Shown here in pieces: positions 37,134-51,900 of a DNA stretch of 64,000 nucleotides. The notes beneath the pieces were generated by a model that was not told where the DNA came from, ran no database searches, and saw nothing but the letters and a program-made list of their open reading frames with translations. The translations under genes and the position numbers were made by a program. The stretch comes from Cyanoderma ruficeps (Eukaryota; Chordata; Aves; Passeriformes; Timaliidae), in NCBI GenBank assembly GCA_008694505.1, contig VZDJ01000346.1:9225244-9289243 (forward strand), given 5' to 3'. The first letter of the stretch is position 1. The number at the start of each line of letters is the position of its first letter.

Positions 37134-38150
37134 GTTTACTGTAATACTAAGTTTTGTCTATATTGTCTTCCAGCAATAGATTTCTAAAGCTGTTGTTTAA
37201 ATCGTTGTCAAAGTATGCAGTATTTTTTAAGTTCAGTGACAATTGTATTCTTTTTGAGTTTTCTTTGTTTTCATTACTCTTATCTAAACTTTTTTGCGTT
37301 TCAACTTTGCTAAATGTTCTTTGGACTCCTGTGAACTGCATAAAATAACTGTGGTTTGAATAAGTTCCACTGAAATAAATAGAAGGCTACAGAAGGCTAG
37401 GTTTGAAACAGATCTGGATTTCAGAAAAAGAAAATCTTAAAGGACTTCAGAGCACCCAATTCTGGCACCCAGTTGTGGACATGTCAAAAGTATGACGGTC
37501 TGGATGTGTGAAAAAAATAATTTCTCCTGAAAGAAGAGGGAGAGAGAGGCAAGTTAAACATTAAGAAGCAATGTGGAAATAGAAGTTTCTTAAGTGCCAT
37601 TTGACTTGTTTGTATTCAAGGAAAAAATTGTATCTTACAAAGATTATTTGGGTAGCACCCCAAAACTAAAGTGAGATCTTGCTTTGCTTTTCAGATGGCT
37701 TTTCAGGGGTCTGTAGTAAGTGGTGGGTTTGTGATGGTTAGCCGAAACTTTTTGCATCTGCCCTTTGTAATGTGCATTACATAATACCAGTGAAAGATAC
37801 TACCACATGCTGCTGGGCTCTGTGTGTGCCTGATCTCCGTTTTGATGGTGCTGATGGTGCTGTTGAGGTAACTTGCTTAATTCATCACTGTAATAATATC
37901 TTTATTAAGGTCTGCATGACTCTGCTGGCTTATAAAGGAACTGCAGTGACTTTTTAGAGGGGATATAAAAAAAGCATTCTGAGATGCTGTTTTGGAGCTG
38001 TTTGGTTAAGATTTTCTTAGGTACTGGATCTAAGCTATTAAGACTAGATTACTTTCCTGGAAACCAGATACACTCGGGTATAAATGATAACATTTTTTAC
38101 TACATGCTTGTTATCAGTTCACGAGCCTGGCCTGCACAGCGAGCACCTTG
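37134..38150. other. Intergenic spacer POLR2K to SPAG1
   Basis: About 1 kb of AT-rich DNA with no gene or repeat recognised. The short gap to the SPAG1 CpG island is typical of this conserved pair. Confidence 0.5.
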
Positions 38151-38990
38151 TGCCTGCATAGCAGAACGAAGGGGTCGGCTACTGACACGACTGCTCCAAA
38201 GGGTGAGGAGGAGCGGGCAGGAGCCGCGCTGCCCAAGGTCGCCGGCAAAGGGAGGCGGGTTAGGCCCCTCTGCGGGCACGCCGGGTGCTTCTGGCTGCCG
38301 GACAAAGGCGGCGAAGAGCCCCCGCAGCCCCGGGGGAGTGCAAGGCTGACTGGAAACACTGGCGTGGGCGCCTGGCGACCCCAGCGTCGGGAGAGGGACC
38401 GCTTGCTCTCGGCAGCGTGGAATACGCTGAAACCACAAGGGTGGTGCTTACTAGAGCGGCACTCTCGGGTGCTGTATTTCTGCCCGCCCTGGGCAGACGC
38501 TCCCGTCAGCCCTGATCCCCGCCCTGACCCCAGCCGCGCCTGCGCGGCCTGAGCGAGGGCCGGGCGGCCCCCGGCTGCGGTGAGCGCCGGGCCGCGTCCG
38601 TGTCCCGGAGACAGCGGGGCACCGGGCAGGTGGGTGCCGAAGAACGATAGGCGATGCCGGTGTCGCTGCTGGAGCCCCGGCGGGGCTCTGCGGGAGCTCG
38701 GCAGGGCATCCCTGGGGCGGGCAATGCCGTGTCCCTGGCGCCATGTTGTACATAGCAACAGTTGCTACACACGGGCGGCCGCGCTGCCCCGGGTCCGGCG
38801 GTGCGTGAGGGGAGCCTGGCTGTCGGCCTGGAGGTAAACCCGTGCTGCGAGCCGGGGGCTGTGTGGGGAAGCTGCATTGGAGAGGGGCGCGCCGGGCTGT
38901 GACGGGGCTGTGTTCCCGAGCAGCCGCGGAGCCCTGGTCACCTCCGTGCCCGAGAGCTACGCTGGGCAGCTCCCTCACGGCCATGGGAAT
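38150..38990 (+). promoter_or_regulatory. SPAG1: CpG island, presumed SPAG1 promoter and non-coding exon 1
   Basis: About 840 bp rich in CpG and GC boxes, 1 kb upstream of the first SPAG1 coding exon. That coding exon has a splice acceptor two bases before its ATG, so an upstream non-coding exon is required. A good donor (CCTGGAG followed by GTAAAC, exon end 38833) near the island's right side is the best candidate. The open frames on both strands here are composition artefacts. Confidence 0.75.
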
Positions 38991-39982
38991 AAACGGGAAA
39001 AACAGCCGGTGGTGATGAGCTTTTAATTCTTCTGTTCTTCTTTAATTATTTCCTGCATTTGTCCCTCTTGCCATGCGTGGTGTTTTTTTTCCAGTACTGA
39101 AACCGCGAAGTCTTGGGGCAGAATCTCTATGCAACACCTAATTATGACCAGTTATTATTTAAGTGGTACTGTATTGTAAACATTTTTGTGTAACTACAAA
39201 TTAATGTGTGTAATTATGCGAGGCATTAGAACACAATTATTTTAATTTGGTTTTTAACTACATATAGTTGTTTTCACATACTAGCTAGTTGCCCTTATTG
39301 TGTTTCTTTAAAATTAACCGATCTCTTCATGCACTATATAAAAGGGGAGAAAAGAATTTCAGCTCCATAGGGCTTAGGATGAAAACAGAAAAAGATGTAG
39401 ATGAGGGGATCAAAGGTACAGGGAGACAGAAATGTTCCATTTGAACCCCTCATTTCATCGGTTACAGACTTACTGGAAAAGATTCAGATTAGCGCTGTAA
39501 TGTAATCAGAGAGCCAGAAAATGCAGTTAGTGAAGAAAGAAAATTGAATTTATTTTGTCTACAGAAAAGCTAAAGATTTTCATTCCTTCAGATACCCTGC
39601 ATTGGTTAATGTCTTCCCTCTGAAAAAAAGAGTGTCCTTCACCATCTTCTCCTTCGTGCTTATCCCACTTGGTTAAAATGGGTGTGTGTTAAATAAAAGA
39701 GAAAGTATAGGCAAAAATAGGCAAATTTTCTTTAAGTGGTCTTTCTGAATTGTTCTGACTTGCAGAAGCAGTACAGTTGCATACTCTTACAAAGCATATG
39801 TCATACTTCTGTCAGTAAGCCACTTGTCAAGGACAGTTTATATGATCAGGCCTTCAAATCTGATATTTTTTCTTTTATAGGTCTGCTTCATGAGAGAGTG
39901 AAGTGTGAGCAGGTTTATTCCTTAAATTGGCATTACTTCAAAATGTAACTAGAATCATTTTTTTTTCTTTTAATATTTAGTT

Positions 39983-42900
39983 ATGGGTGATGAGTCAGTA
40001 CCATATTTGCTGGGTGAAGGAACCACTAAAACATATCAAATACCTATTAGTCATCTGGACTACAAATTCATTGAAAAATGCACAGATGTTAAGCACCTGG
40101 AAAAGATTCTCAGGGTATTAAGGTAAATTTATTTTTTTACCTTCATTAATAATTATATTCCTGCTCTGCAAAATTTGAACCCTTTTCTATTTGTCTGAAC
40201 CTGTCTGTGACTTTCTAATTTAAAATTAAAATACGAAGCTTAATCATGCTAAAAGTGTCCCAATGATAACACTAGAAATCAAAGTCCTTTTTTAACCATC
40301 CAAAAGGTTTGAGTAACTAAATGCTAGGTTTTTTTGAAACGCTGCCACTTTGTTTTGGTTCTCTCATGATCCATGTTGCCTGGCCAGCAATTTCAGATGG
40401 CACACCTGTTTAACTTTTGCTGTAAATGACACAAGTTTATTTTCTACGAGCACTGTGGTGATAATTTTCAACTGTGTATGTGGGCATTAGAAAATGGTTG
40501 AAGGTTAACTGGAATTTTCTAATAAAAACGTTACTAGATCTTAGTAAAATTGGGTTGTAACAGGAAAATAGTCCTCTGCAGTCACTGTACTGACTACACA
40601 TGGAGGGGAACATGGAGGATGTGGTGCAGTTTAGTTCTTTTTTGTTAACATTGATATCTTTGCATTTTAAAGGTCTGGTGAGGAGGGGTGTTACCCTGAA
40701 CTTACGCTGGTTTGTGAAAAGCGTATTGAGAGTTTGGATCCAAGGAGCAGAGCTCTGAGAAAAGACAAACCTGCAGCCACAGCTGCTGATTTCACAGCTG
40801 AAGAATGGGAAGCAATTAATAGTGAACTGACGGTACAGGACCTAATTTATAATGGTCCATATATAATCATTGTGATGTATCAGTCTTCTTATGCCTAAGT
40901 AGAATGTCGTTATTTGATTAAAAGAGGAAATGATGAAAGGATTATGTTTTTAAATTTATTTTCTTGTTTAATGTCACTGAACCTTAACTGTCCATTTTAA
41001 CTCTATAGTTTGGTTGTGTTTTTTGGTAGATCGCGTTTTATTGAAAAAAGCACTATTGCTTTGTCTGGATTGCTTTTCCCCATTAGGAACAGTGCTTTTT
41101 AAGGATAATTGTTCTACTGCCTTAAGGTAAAAATATATTATTTATTTATTTTCAGAGCTGGCTGACAGAAATAAATGAAGATGATAAAAAATCACAGTTC
41201 CTGAGAACAGACACACTGAATGAGAGACAGGATAACTTGCCTCCCGTTCGTTGTTCCAGCAGCTGCCTTCCCACTAATCAGGTATCTCCAGTTTTTTGTG
41301 TTAATTATAAGTGTTAATTATAGGTTTTTCTAAAACTGGGAGGTTTCGTATGTATGAATTTCTAATCATTGTGCCTTTTTTACTAGATTTATTTTGTTAA
41401 CCAGAAAATAAAAACCTTTAAGCTCCCTTGCAAGAGGCCAATGCTTAAATAAAAATGCTTTCTTAGTACTAGCATGTGTATTGTAATAATTTTTTAATTC
41501 TGATCAAGAATTCTCTGCCAAAGCACATCTCCTTAAACATCCTTTTGTTGTTCTTCGATTTATATTTCAAAGTGCTGTTTAAGCATGTGAATTAGGCTCC
41601 TTCTGGATGAAATCATGCCAGGAGATTTTCTCCAGCTGCCAGCAGGTTTTTGTTCCATGGGGCCAGTCAAAAGCCAGTCCAAAACAAACACGCTGGAACT
41701 CATACAGTGTGGGTGTTAGAGCCTCTGCAGCAATTGTTTTACTCTGTAGCCACTCCTGTACTGGGTAGTGCTGGTGTATATGTAGCCTTTGATTGTGCTT
41801 ATTTTATACCTTGTGTTGGTATTCCCACTGCAGTCGTACAGCATACTTCTTAATTTAGCCCTTAAGCAGACTTAAAAAATCTTCATGACTACAGAACAAA
41901 TATTTACATTTTTGCCCAGGTTTTAGTTTCCTTACATTTTGGTGGGNTATTTATCTGCCTGAGATCAGTTTTTTTCTGGCCAGCTTTTCTTGCTAATACC
42001 AAATACAATACTACTGAAGGGATTGGCAGACAAGTAAGTGTGGATGGGATTTTTCTGAATTTTCAGGTATTGTTATGGATCAGTTCAGTCTGATTCTCAA
42101 AATTTTCTTTGAAATTCTGGGACACTGCTATTGGAAATTCATTAAGCATTGTTCCTTTTGGAGGTTTATGAGTCAGAAATGTTATGAAGGGATCTTTACA
42201 GGTCATGTGATCTTTCTTACTAATTCCTATTTTTCTTGAATAATTATATATTAGTAAATGCCTGATTTGTGTTCTTGTGTTGTCAGAAACTACTTCTTAC
42301 TGTCAGCTGGTACAAAGATGTTGGATCTACACATTTGGGATAGCTAGGCAGTCTGTGTTATGTGGTATGCAAAGAGGCTGGGGATTCCAATGAATATTTT
42401 ATAAATGGTTAGTACTGAGACTAAGGTGTGCTTTTGTTTGGTTTATGGTTTGTTTTTTTTTTTAATTAATGTGTACTCTTCCATATTTTGCAGTGTGTGT
42501 TCCTCTTGACTGTCCTGTTTTGCTGAGATGGATTGTGCCACTATAGCTTTCTCCTTGATTCATGTCCTGTATAACTGCTAGAACAGAAAATAGTTTAATA
42601 CCATGTGAACTCAGTAAATCCAGTTTAGAATGTAAGCATGAGATGATGTAAAGTGTCTTGAAATCTAGGATACTCCATGTTACTACAGAGGATGTGTTCT
42701 CCATCAAAGACAAAATATTTACCTTTTTTTCCCCCCTCCTTTAAACCATGCAGCAGTCTTCAGATCAAATTTTGTTCTTTCGTTCTTCAGCTTTTGTTCT
42801 CCCTACAAGGTTTTAGTGTTAACATTATTACCCAGGAAACCTAGATATAGCTTTATGCTTTACCTGTGGTATGTGATTTCCATTCCTTTTGTCTAAGCAG

Positions 42901-45900
42901 ATGGCAGCCTCTGAAGGAATTCTAACCTGTCCTGGAAGAGAGAAGGGAAGCCTGAAACATCTTATGCAGCAGTACAGTTATATCACTGCTAGATCCCTAC
43001 TGAATAAAAAGAAGCAGTTTGTATAGCATACAAACTGTAACATGAAATCTCAAAAAAATGAATAAAATACATAATCAGCTTTTCTTCTTTCTTTCTTTCT
43101 TTCTGATAAAAATATGTGTCATCTCAGTTTTTAGACATGTTTGGCTAAGTTGGGACTATAATTATTTTTCATATTGGCATCATACAATTTTGTAAGTGGG
43201 ATCATGTTTAGTATAATTGTGATAAAATTATCTTCTCTGCTAGAAAGAAATACACAAAGCCTTCCATAATTTTATGTCATTACTTGTTTGGACACTTGAT
43301 TGGTTATTCATCTGATCTGATGCATAAAAACTTAATTCATTTTCAATGAATCCAGTTCTAAAAATCATTGTTGACCCTACACCAGTGGATTGCACTAATG
43401 GGTACAAATTTGGTAAATGAAAGCATCTTCTTTTGTCTTTAATCAGATTTTCTTGCTGATACTATATGTAGGTGTGATTTCAATTCACTACTGGTAGTTT
43501 ATAACTCTATATAGTGTTTCTTTTTATTGGTGTGAATCCATGGGAGTTTTCCAAAAATGGACTGAAAAAGAGTAAAGTTTGTGCAATATCCCCCCCTGTA
43601 ACACCATGTGGAACTTTCTATCTTATACCCTGGATTTCCTGTCGTGCTGCCCAGAACTGTCTTAACTGTCCACACTGCATAATTACTATTTTTGCTGCCT
43701 CATTTTGTCCAGGAGAGAACTAAAGCATGTGTTTAAAGATATTAATATTCAAAAGACTGTATTGATGGGATTTCAGCTGAGGCTCCTTTGCCAAACATGA
43801 TTTTCTAATACTTTTCCAGAAAGATTTGCGTCCTCACATACCTCCTCATGCTACAGCCCAGGGCATGCAAAAGGCATGCAAGTTTTATGTTATAAAACCC
43901 CTTGTGATAGGATCTAATAGCCTTGGTGTTGTTTTCGATACTCTGAATTAAAAACTAACACTGGTTAGCTGCCGTAGAATAGTCATGTTTTAGGCCAGCA
44001 CACAGGGCCCACAGGAAAACCAAGGCCAAGTTGTGTCACCTGTACTGAAGACAATTTGTATGTTCATCTTTGGTCCAGAAAATGTTCAGTGGGCTGCAGA
44101 CCCAGTGGGATTCATGCATTATGAATTATGGCAGGAAACATGACAAGCGATGATTTTTTTTTGTTTTGTTTTGTTTTTTTGTTCCGTGGCATGCAAGTGT
44201 TCATTTGTCATCAAAGCCTCTTGAATGAGATCCTCTGAAATATTACTGATGGAGAAATTTCTGACTGTTGGAGCCACAACTTGGTTACAATTATTTCAAA
44301 GCTATGAGACTTACAGGTTTTTTAATTTTGGCTTTTTGAGTCAATGTTTCTTCCTCATTCCTAAAATGTACATGCTATAGTTCTCTCCCTAAGCTGGTGT
44401 TGCATTAGTTATGAGAGTTTCCTCTGAGAGTTTGAGTATTTTTGCTTATTTAAATTAAGGACTTCTGTTGAAAAAAAATACTTGATAGTCATTAAATTAG
44501 TACATTTGTAATATACTCCAGGATGGATATAACTCATATTTCAGGAAGGCATATTTAGGAATTCTCTCCTCTAAACATGTGCTGGTCGCTAAACATATTT
44601 GTCATTTTGTCTCCCTTCCTGAAAAACATAACATTAAGAGTAATTCTGGAGTTATATACTATAGAAGTTTGTGTAACCTAACATTATAGATAGTCAGAAG
44701 TGTTTACAGGAAGGGTCACATTTGCATTATGTAAATTGAGGTGTTTACATCCAGCTGCAGAAGTATGTCCTTGTTACAGTGTCACCACTGGTAAAGTGAG
44801 TTTTGGAAGCTTCTGGTCATTTCTTTGGTCCAGTTTATCTCATGCTGAATGGAACTGGTACAGATATTTGGGGATTGTACTGTGATTTCTATCAGATTGT
44901 TTGTCTAAACACAGAAAATAGTAAATACACAACTCTACAAAGAATTACACTTGTCTAACTCAGTGAGTGCAAGGTAAGAAGAGGACTGGATATCCAGGAT
45001 AGGGTAGATGGGAATATTTTAAACTGGCTGTGCCACTGTGAAATACCTGTTTGGAACCACACCTTGCTATTAAGGATTTTGAAGTCAACAGGCAGGGAGG
45101 GGCATCGAAGTATAGTCTCATGACAGAGGTAGAAGAGATGCCAAAGGTGTAAGCTAATGAAATAGAGTCCATTAGTGTAGGGGATGGGTTGAGATACAAG
45201 GCAGTCAAATCTGATTGTCAGAACTGATTGTTGCAGGAAGCTGCTCAAGATAAACTTTAGGTAAGGCAAGCTTCAATGACAGAGCTTGTCTAAAATCTAA
45301 AATAAATGTAAATAATCTTGGAATTGGCTTTAGTGAAGTGATAAATAGTGAAAAGAAGTCCAGACACTGCTTTGAAATTTGCAAATTTGTTGTGAGTGTT
45401 CCAGGGACTACCAAAATCGGTGCATTGAATTCTCTTGGGAAAGGCAAGTTTAAAACCAGGTTACTGATTCAATCTCAGTGTCAAACACCTCATCACAAGG
45501 CTGGGTTTTCTGAGGACTGAGTTCTCCCTTGCTGTGTTGAAAGGATGGTTGGGAAGATGGCGTCACAAGATACTAATTAGAAAGTTTCACTCAGTGCCTC
45601 TGTGATGTGACAGGACAGCGGACAAAAAGTGTGAGACTCAGGAGCTCTTCAAATTGCAATGATATATGAAATGCATCAAGATTTTCTTTAAACTAAGATG
45701 AGTTGCATTTTCAAGACTGAGCTGAGATTAGTCATGACTAGTGTTGGTTGCTAGGAAAATATGTACTGCAGAAACAAAACCAAAAAAACCACTGTGAATT
45801 CCAGTGCAACAAATTGTCTTACAAAATGGCCTTTTGTTTCTCTTTTTAGAACAAAAGATTGCAAAACAAACAAAGAAGCAAGAAAAACATACCACGGGAT

Positions 45901-48900
45901 TACAGTGAATGGGACAAGTATGTTAAATGCCTTCTATTTCAGTTTTTAATAAATCTTACTTATTCGTTTAACTAGGGAACACAGTTGATGTATTTTGCAG
46001 AAACATAGTATTAAGGTCAGCATTTTAGGGAACTGTAATGCTGATGAAACTTCAGTTTTTTGTAATAAATATTCTGTTAAAATGCAAATGGCACATTGTG
46101 TTGCTAACAGCTGAGAACAAGTTAGTCTATACTTTTGCACAAGCTGTATGAAATAAAGTAAATCAGCAAAAAAATAAATAAAAATTGATTACATGATTGA
46201 TGAGATTTTTGAAAACAGGTCTAGAGTTATTTAACACGGACTTAAAAACATGGACTTCTCTATGTCTAAAGCCACAGTTCTACATTGAAAACAAAGCTGA
46301 TGAATACCTACTCCTGCACTGAACCCCACCAACCTCAAAGAATGAGCTTCAGGCAGGTGCATCAGTTTACTCAGATGCAATTACACTTAATAGAGGTTTA
46401 GAGAGTAACTATTTTAGAACGGATGGAGCTCTGATACAAATACACTCTGCATCATATAATGGTGGCACATCATCCTCCCAAGTTCTGTGGCAGGTTGATG
46501 CCCAAATTGTTGAACACAGAAAGCAAAAAGCAGATACTTGTGTTGTACATAGTAGAAGTTTTTCTGTAGTTCCTGAAATCTGGAATATAATAGAATCAGA
46601 GTGAGGAAGCACAAGTTTCCAGTACAGTAGATTGGGATATTGTGGGGTTTGGGTAATGAAACTATACCCCAAAGCCCCTGCAAAACCCCTGTTCTGCATA
46701 AGTTTTGCATATCAGTTATTTTTGTGCATGTATCTCAGAAATTGGTGCCTTCTTGCTCAAATGTAGACAAAGAAAATAGGTTATAAAATAATTTCTGCAA
46801 CAATTTATTCTTTCATTCATTTATTCTTTACTCCTGCTACTGTATCTTTCCAAAGTAATTGTACAGATTTTGTTTACACATTTATGTACACAATCTGTAA
46901 GTGCTTTAGCTAACAGTACAGGTTGTGAATATTCCCATGGAGTCTATTTATTTTGGATTATGAATGCACTGAAACAGAGTTGTTTGAAATATATTTTCCA
47001 ATTTAAAGCATATCATGGTTTTTAAATGTTTTGAGGATAATTTCAAAACTTTCAAATAGTTGTTTAGGCAATTTCTAAAAACATTTCACTTCTTATTTTA
47101 AAAACATTTATGTGGTTAATTTATAATAAATAGGTAAACGTAAGCTAGCAAAATATCAGATTCAAAATGGAGAACACTTAGCCTTACGTGAAAAGGTTTT
47201 GAATTGGATAAATTTTCAAAATAGTATCTCAGTTTCAGAAAGAAATTATTCATATTGTCAAGATTATTGTGAAAAGGCTATTTTTCACTGCACCCTACAC
47301 AGAAAAGCAGTAAGAATAATGTTTCTGTATAGTGTAGGAATTGATTATTACTATATTTATTTTACAGTACTACAGCAATACTTCTTTGATACACATTCCT
47401 AAACACTGTTTTCAAAAGCTCCTTCAGAGTAGCTTTCACAGTGTCTGAGACTACTTATCTCAGGTTTGCTGTATAAATTGCTTTGAAGCTGTTTCTTAGT
47501 TATTTTGGCAAAGGTTTATAGGGATTTTTGATGGGGCTGGGATGGAGCCTCATGATACTGTTTCTTAAATTTTACCTGTCTTTTTTGGGGAAGATGGTGA
47601 GGAGGTGAGGCAGAGATTTTTCTTGATCATGGATAATTGAAGACAGCCTGTATCTCTTTTCTTTTGGTTTATAATGCAAATACAGTATGCCCTTCTATCA
47701 GCTGAGGAGTCTTGCTAAACAGCATTATTGAATTTGTCATTTTATTAATTAAAGGTTTGATGTGGAAGAGGAATGTTCTAAAATTGATGAAGACTGTGAA
47801 GAAAGTAACTCAAAAGCAAGATTCTTTAGTAGGCCAAGTCTACCTATAATTGAAAAGAAAATTGACACAACCGGTAATGTCTTAGAAACATAATTTTTCT
47901 TTAATTGTAATACTGTGTTGTAGAGTATAAATACTAATTAAAGAAGTATATAATAGAGTTAAAGTGCCTTTATTTTTCAGCCCCTAGAGATGCTAAAAGG
48001 TGTTAGATCATCAAGTGAGCTTGAAGCCATGTTTGAAAAAAATCTAGTCTTGCTTAATAAATAGTTGGAATGTTTATGTTTAGTTGAGAGCACTAGGTAA
48101 GAAGTAAAGCATACATCTGGTATTATAAATGAATGGTGGGGGTTAGCCAACTGCTTTTTTCTTGCACGCTGAATTGTATGCCTACAAGAATAATTTCGTG
48201 TTTTATTACAGAAAATAAAATACAAATTTGTCTTTTAGTAAGCCATGTGCTTTTAAAAAATGCAGACTGGGGGATTCAATGTATTTTATCTGACTGGTTT
48301 TGGTTTTACATCTGTGCAAGTTGTTGTTGCGTAAAAATATTTTTTGCTAGGAATGACAAAGAGAGAGAAAATTTTTATTGCTACTCGTGAAAAAGAAAAG
48401 GGCAATGAAGCCTTTGCCACTGGTGATTATGTGGAAGCAGTGACATACTACACTCGGTGAGTAAATACTGGTGTGTTCATTTATTTTAATGACTCTTACT
48501 TGTGAATGTTGGTTTTAGACCAACGCAATTGAAATGATTTCTTATTGAAGCAACTAGTGATAATTAGATTATTTTCAAAAGGGCAGAAAGATGTGACAGA
48601 AGAGTATTTAAAGCACTGATCCATCTTGATATTAATTTTTATTTATCAGAAGAGAAGGGGCTGGATAGTGATGGAATGCAATCTGCAGGTCTCACAAACT
48701 TCCTCAGATTTTTTAAACCATTGAGATTCAAGGGCATGTTTACAAAAATAAAAGGATAATCAGAGTGTCGAGAAACTAAATAATTACAAATGTAATCTAA
48801 CTCTGTGCTTTGAAATGGTAAGGACTTAAAAAATCCCAGAAATCAGAAGTGTCAAAGTTGTCATTTAAAAATTTAGAGTACATGGGAATCTTGGGGTATT

Positions 48901-51900
48901 AATTGCCAGTGTAAATGGAGGATAATGATCTGACACTATTGTGAGATGAAATGTGAAGATAATTAATGAGTTACGATATTACAGTGAGATAACCTTGGAA
49001 AAAAGTATGAGAATGTTAATGTGTTTGTGGTCAGTGCAGATAAGTATGGAGAAAAAAATGAATAGAAATAGTGTGTAACACCAATAAAATAAGCTTTATG
49101 TTAATAAAGTAAGATTTGTGTTTAGGAAGTATTCATATTGGCACTGAAGGAAGCAGGGTTTTGTAGAGCAGCTTATGAAAATTTATCTGGAGGTTGCTGA
49201 TATAGATAAGCATAAATATGTGTGTCTGTGTGCACACACTTGTAATGATATTCATAGAGCACAAGCTGCTTAACTGAGGCATTTGATGTGTGATGGGGTT
49301 TTTTTGGGTTTTTTTGGTTGCTCTTGACTTGCAGCCTTAAGATATTTCTTGTTTTTCTTGGGTGTTTTACACAAACATAAAAAAAGCCTATAGCTGTATT
49401 TCATAACCAATAAATAATATACAAATACATAATATAAAAATAAGTAAAACCATCTGCTTTTGGAAGATAAATAAGGTACTAATTACTAAGGATAGGCAGA
49501 ATCCTTTCTAATGGAGGGTTTTTCCATTTTTGACCCCCATGGGGTGTTGTATGCCTTCTGAAATGTGTGACACCATGCTGTTCTAACTGGTCATTTCTCT
49601 AATCCTATCTGAAATCTATTTTCTCAGAGTTACAAATATTTAAGTAAAATGTTTTGGAGTGAATTGTGAATAACCTGAAGGGGTCATCTATGGCTAGAAT
49701 GGAAAACGTAGGGTCTGACCTCTTGTTCTTACTTACTGGCTTTCTTGACTGGCTTGTCAGTCTCTTGCCTGTTCCTCTTGTGTGAAGACAAACCTTCACA
49801 CATTGAATCAGTGATTAGACTAGAATGCATCTCCTCTTCTTCCTCACCCTCCTACCCTTTTTAAAGAGCAAGAGCATGCACAGATTATCCCACCATATCT
49901 ATTATCCCACTGGGATCATAGCTACATAGAGCTTTTTTTTTTTTTTNTTGTTTTGTTTTGTTTCCAATGCATTGTTCATTTGTGGACAAGCATTTGAGAT
50001 CGTTCTTCAACCATTTTTTTTCTCACAAAGGAAGTGTGAGTCTGTTGCTATTCTTTCCAGTGAACACAGTTTAGAGTCTTCCTTGCAACATTAGCAAGGT
50101 TGTTGGCAAAAACTCCCTTACACCATTTTGTTATGTGCATCCTAGCTGTCCTTATTCCTTAGAGATGATCCTGTTGTTACAGAAGCTAAAGCCCTGCCTA
50201 CAATACCACCCCTGTAGCCAGACATTGACCTGGACAATTCATCCACTGTTACCTGAGTCTGTCCATTTTCCAAGCAATATCAAGGAAAATCCCATGTTTT
50301 CTCCCCCACCACCATGCTTTTCATCATAATTCCCAGAGCTATGCAGTTACTCTTCATCTCTCAAAGGTTCCATTGGGCACTTTTGTTGGAGTCTACATGG
50401 ATGGCAGGAGGAGGTAGTAGTCTAAGTGACAGATGAGCCATGGCATCTCCTCTGCAACATCACAGATCTAAGTCCTGGCAAGCAAGAGGCCACTGAAGAC
50501 AGTAAATCTAGTTGGTGGGTGGTTGCCCATAGTCTCACAGGAGGGAGTCTCTAACCACTACTGTGGTTAGAATACCAGTGTTAATGTTGCTATAGTACTG
50601 TTTTCAGCTTCCAGTAGTGAAGTGTTTGTAGATTCAGGCTTTCTAACAATGACTTTAACATGATCAATATTCTCTTTCTTTTAGGAGTATATCAGTAATG
50701 CCGACTGCAGCTGCGTATAATAACAAAGCTCAAGCAGAAATCAAACTTCAGGACTGGGACAGTGCTTTGCAGGATTGTGAGAAGGTACTAGATATGGAAC
50801 CTGGCAACATAAAAGGTAAAGTAAAAAATAAAATTTGAATGTATTATTTTACCTCTAGCAAATAAAATAGTACATGTTGTTAGTTGACTTAACTGAGCTT
50901 TAGGTCAGGTCTAAGTACAAATAAGGAAACAAAGTAGCTCCCCAAAGCAGTTTTAATGCTTCTTCGGGGGATTGTGAAGTTTTGTGCAATTCTTCCTGTA
51001 GATCTGTAATGGGAATTCTTACATGGCAGCATGTTTTTCATATGATAAGTATAAGCCCTCTTGTATTTGTGCGATGTTTCCATAATACCCACACTGAAAT
51101 ATAAATTAATTTAAAAGTGACATGAAAACAACCAAAGTTGTTGGTTTATTCCTTTCTGAAGTCAAGGACTTGAATATAGCTAACTGTATTTGCATGGGTG
51201 GAGGGGGAAAATTTGTAAACTATGAAAAGGCGCTTCACAATTCATGACTGCTGCCTCAAAAGACATCATGTGAAATTGCATCATTAAAAATCATTGAGAA
51301 AACTGTTGTTACTAATATAGAAGTAAGTGCAGAATTTTAAAAACTGCATAACTGCATTTAATATGTCTAGAAAAAATAGTGTATTTTTATTCACTTTATA
51401 ATTTAAATACATTAATAATACACTTCTTTCTTTTGTAGCTTTGATGCGTCGTGCCACTGTTCACAGTCATCTGCAAAATTACCAGACAGCTATAGAGGAT
51501 CTGAATAAAGTGTTGTCTGTTGAACCAGAAAACTCCAAGGCTAAGGTAAAGATCAGTGAGTTGAATATGGCTAGAAAGAAGTTGTATGCAGTTGCAGCAT
51601 AAAGTGAATACAGTTCATGTTGTTTGATATAATTACGGGTTTTGAGGACACATTTAATCTGCTGTGCTGTTGATCAGCTTCCCAAGACCACGTGTGGTGG
51701 AAATTAGATACTTGCATGTGGCCAGATCTTCTGTTCAGGACTTGATTTTGAGGAAAAGTCTTCTCTATTAATGTAATTTAGGTGCCTAAAACAGTTTCTG
51801 CTGAACATGCTTGCAGTATGAATGTCTTGCTGATCAAAGCTATTTGGAAATTTCTCTTGAAAAGATCTATTGAGATAGGTGCATTTAAGTTTGAATACAT

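Larger units (their letters stand above)
40123..45849. other. SPAG1 introns between coding exons 1 and 4
   Basis: AT-rich introns flanking the 160- and 126-nt exons. The large intron 41282-45849 holds an N at 41947, a possible alternative terminal exon at 42901-43066, a short (TTTC)n run at 43083-43103, and no recognised transposon. Confidence 0.55.

Noticed and set aside
38100..38984. Several open frames of 76-214 codons on both strands
   Set aside because: All lie in the SPAG1 CpG island, overlap each other in many frames and have GC-driven composition.
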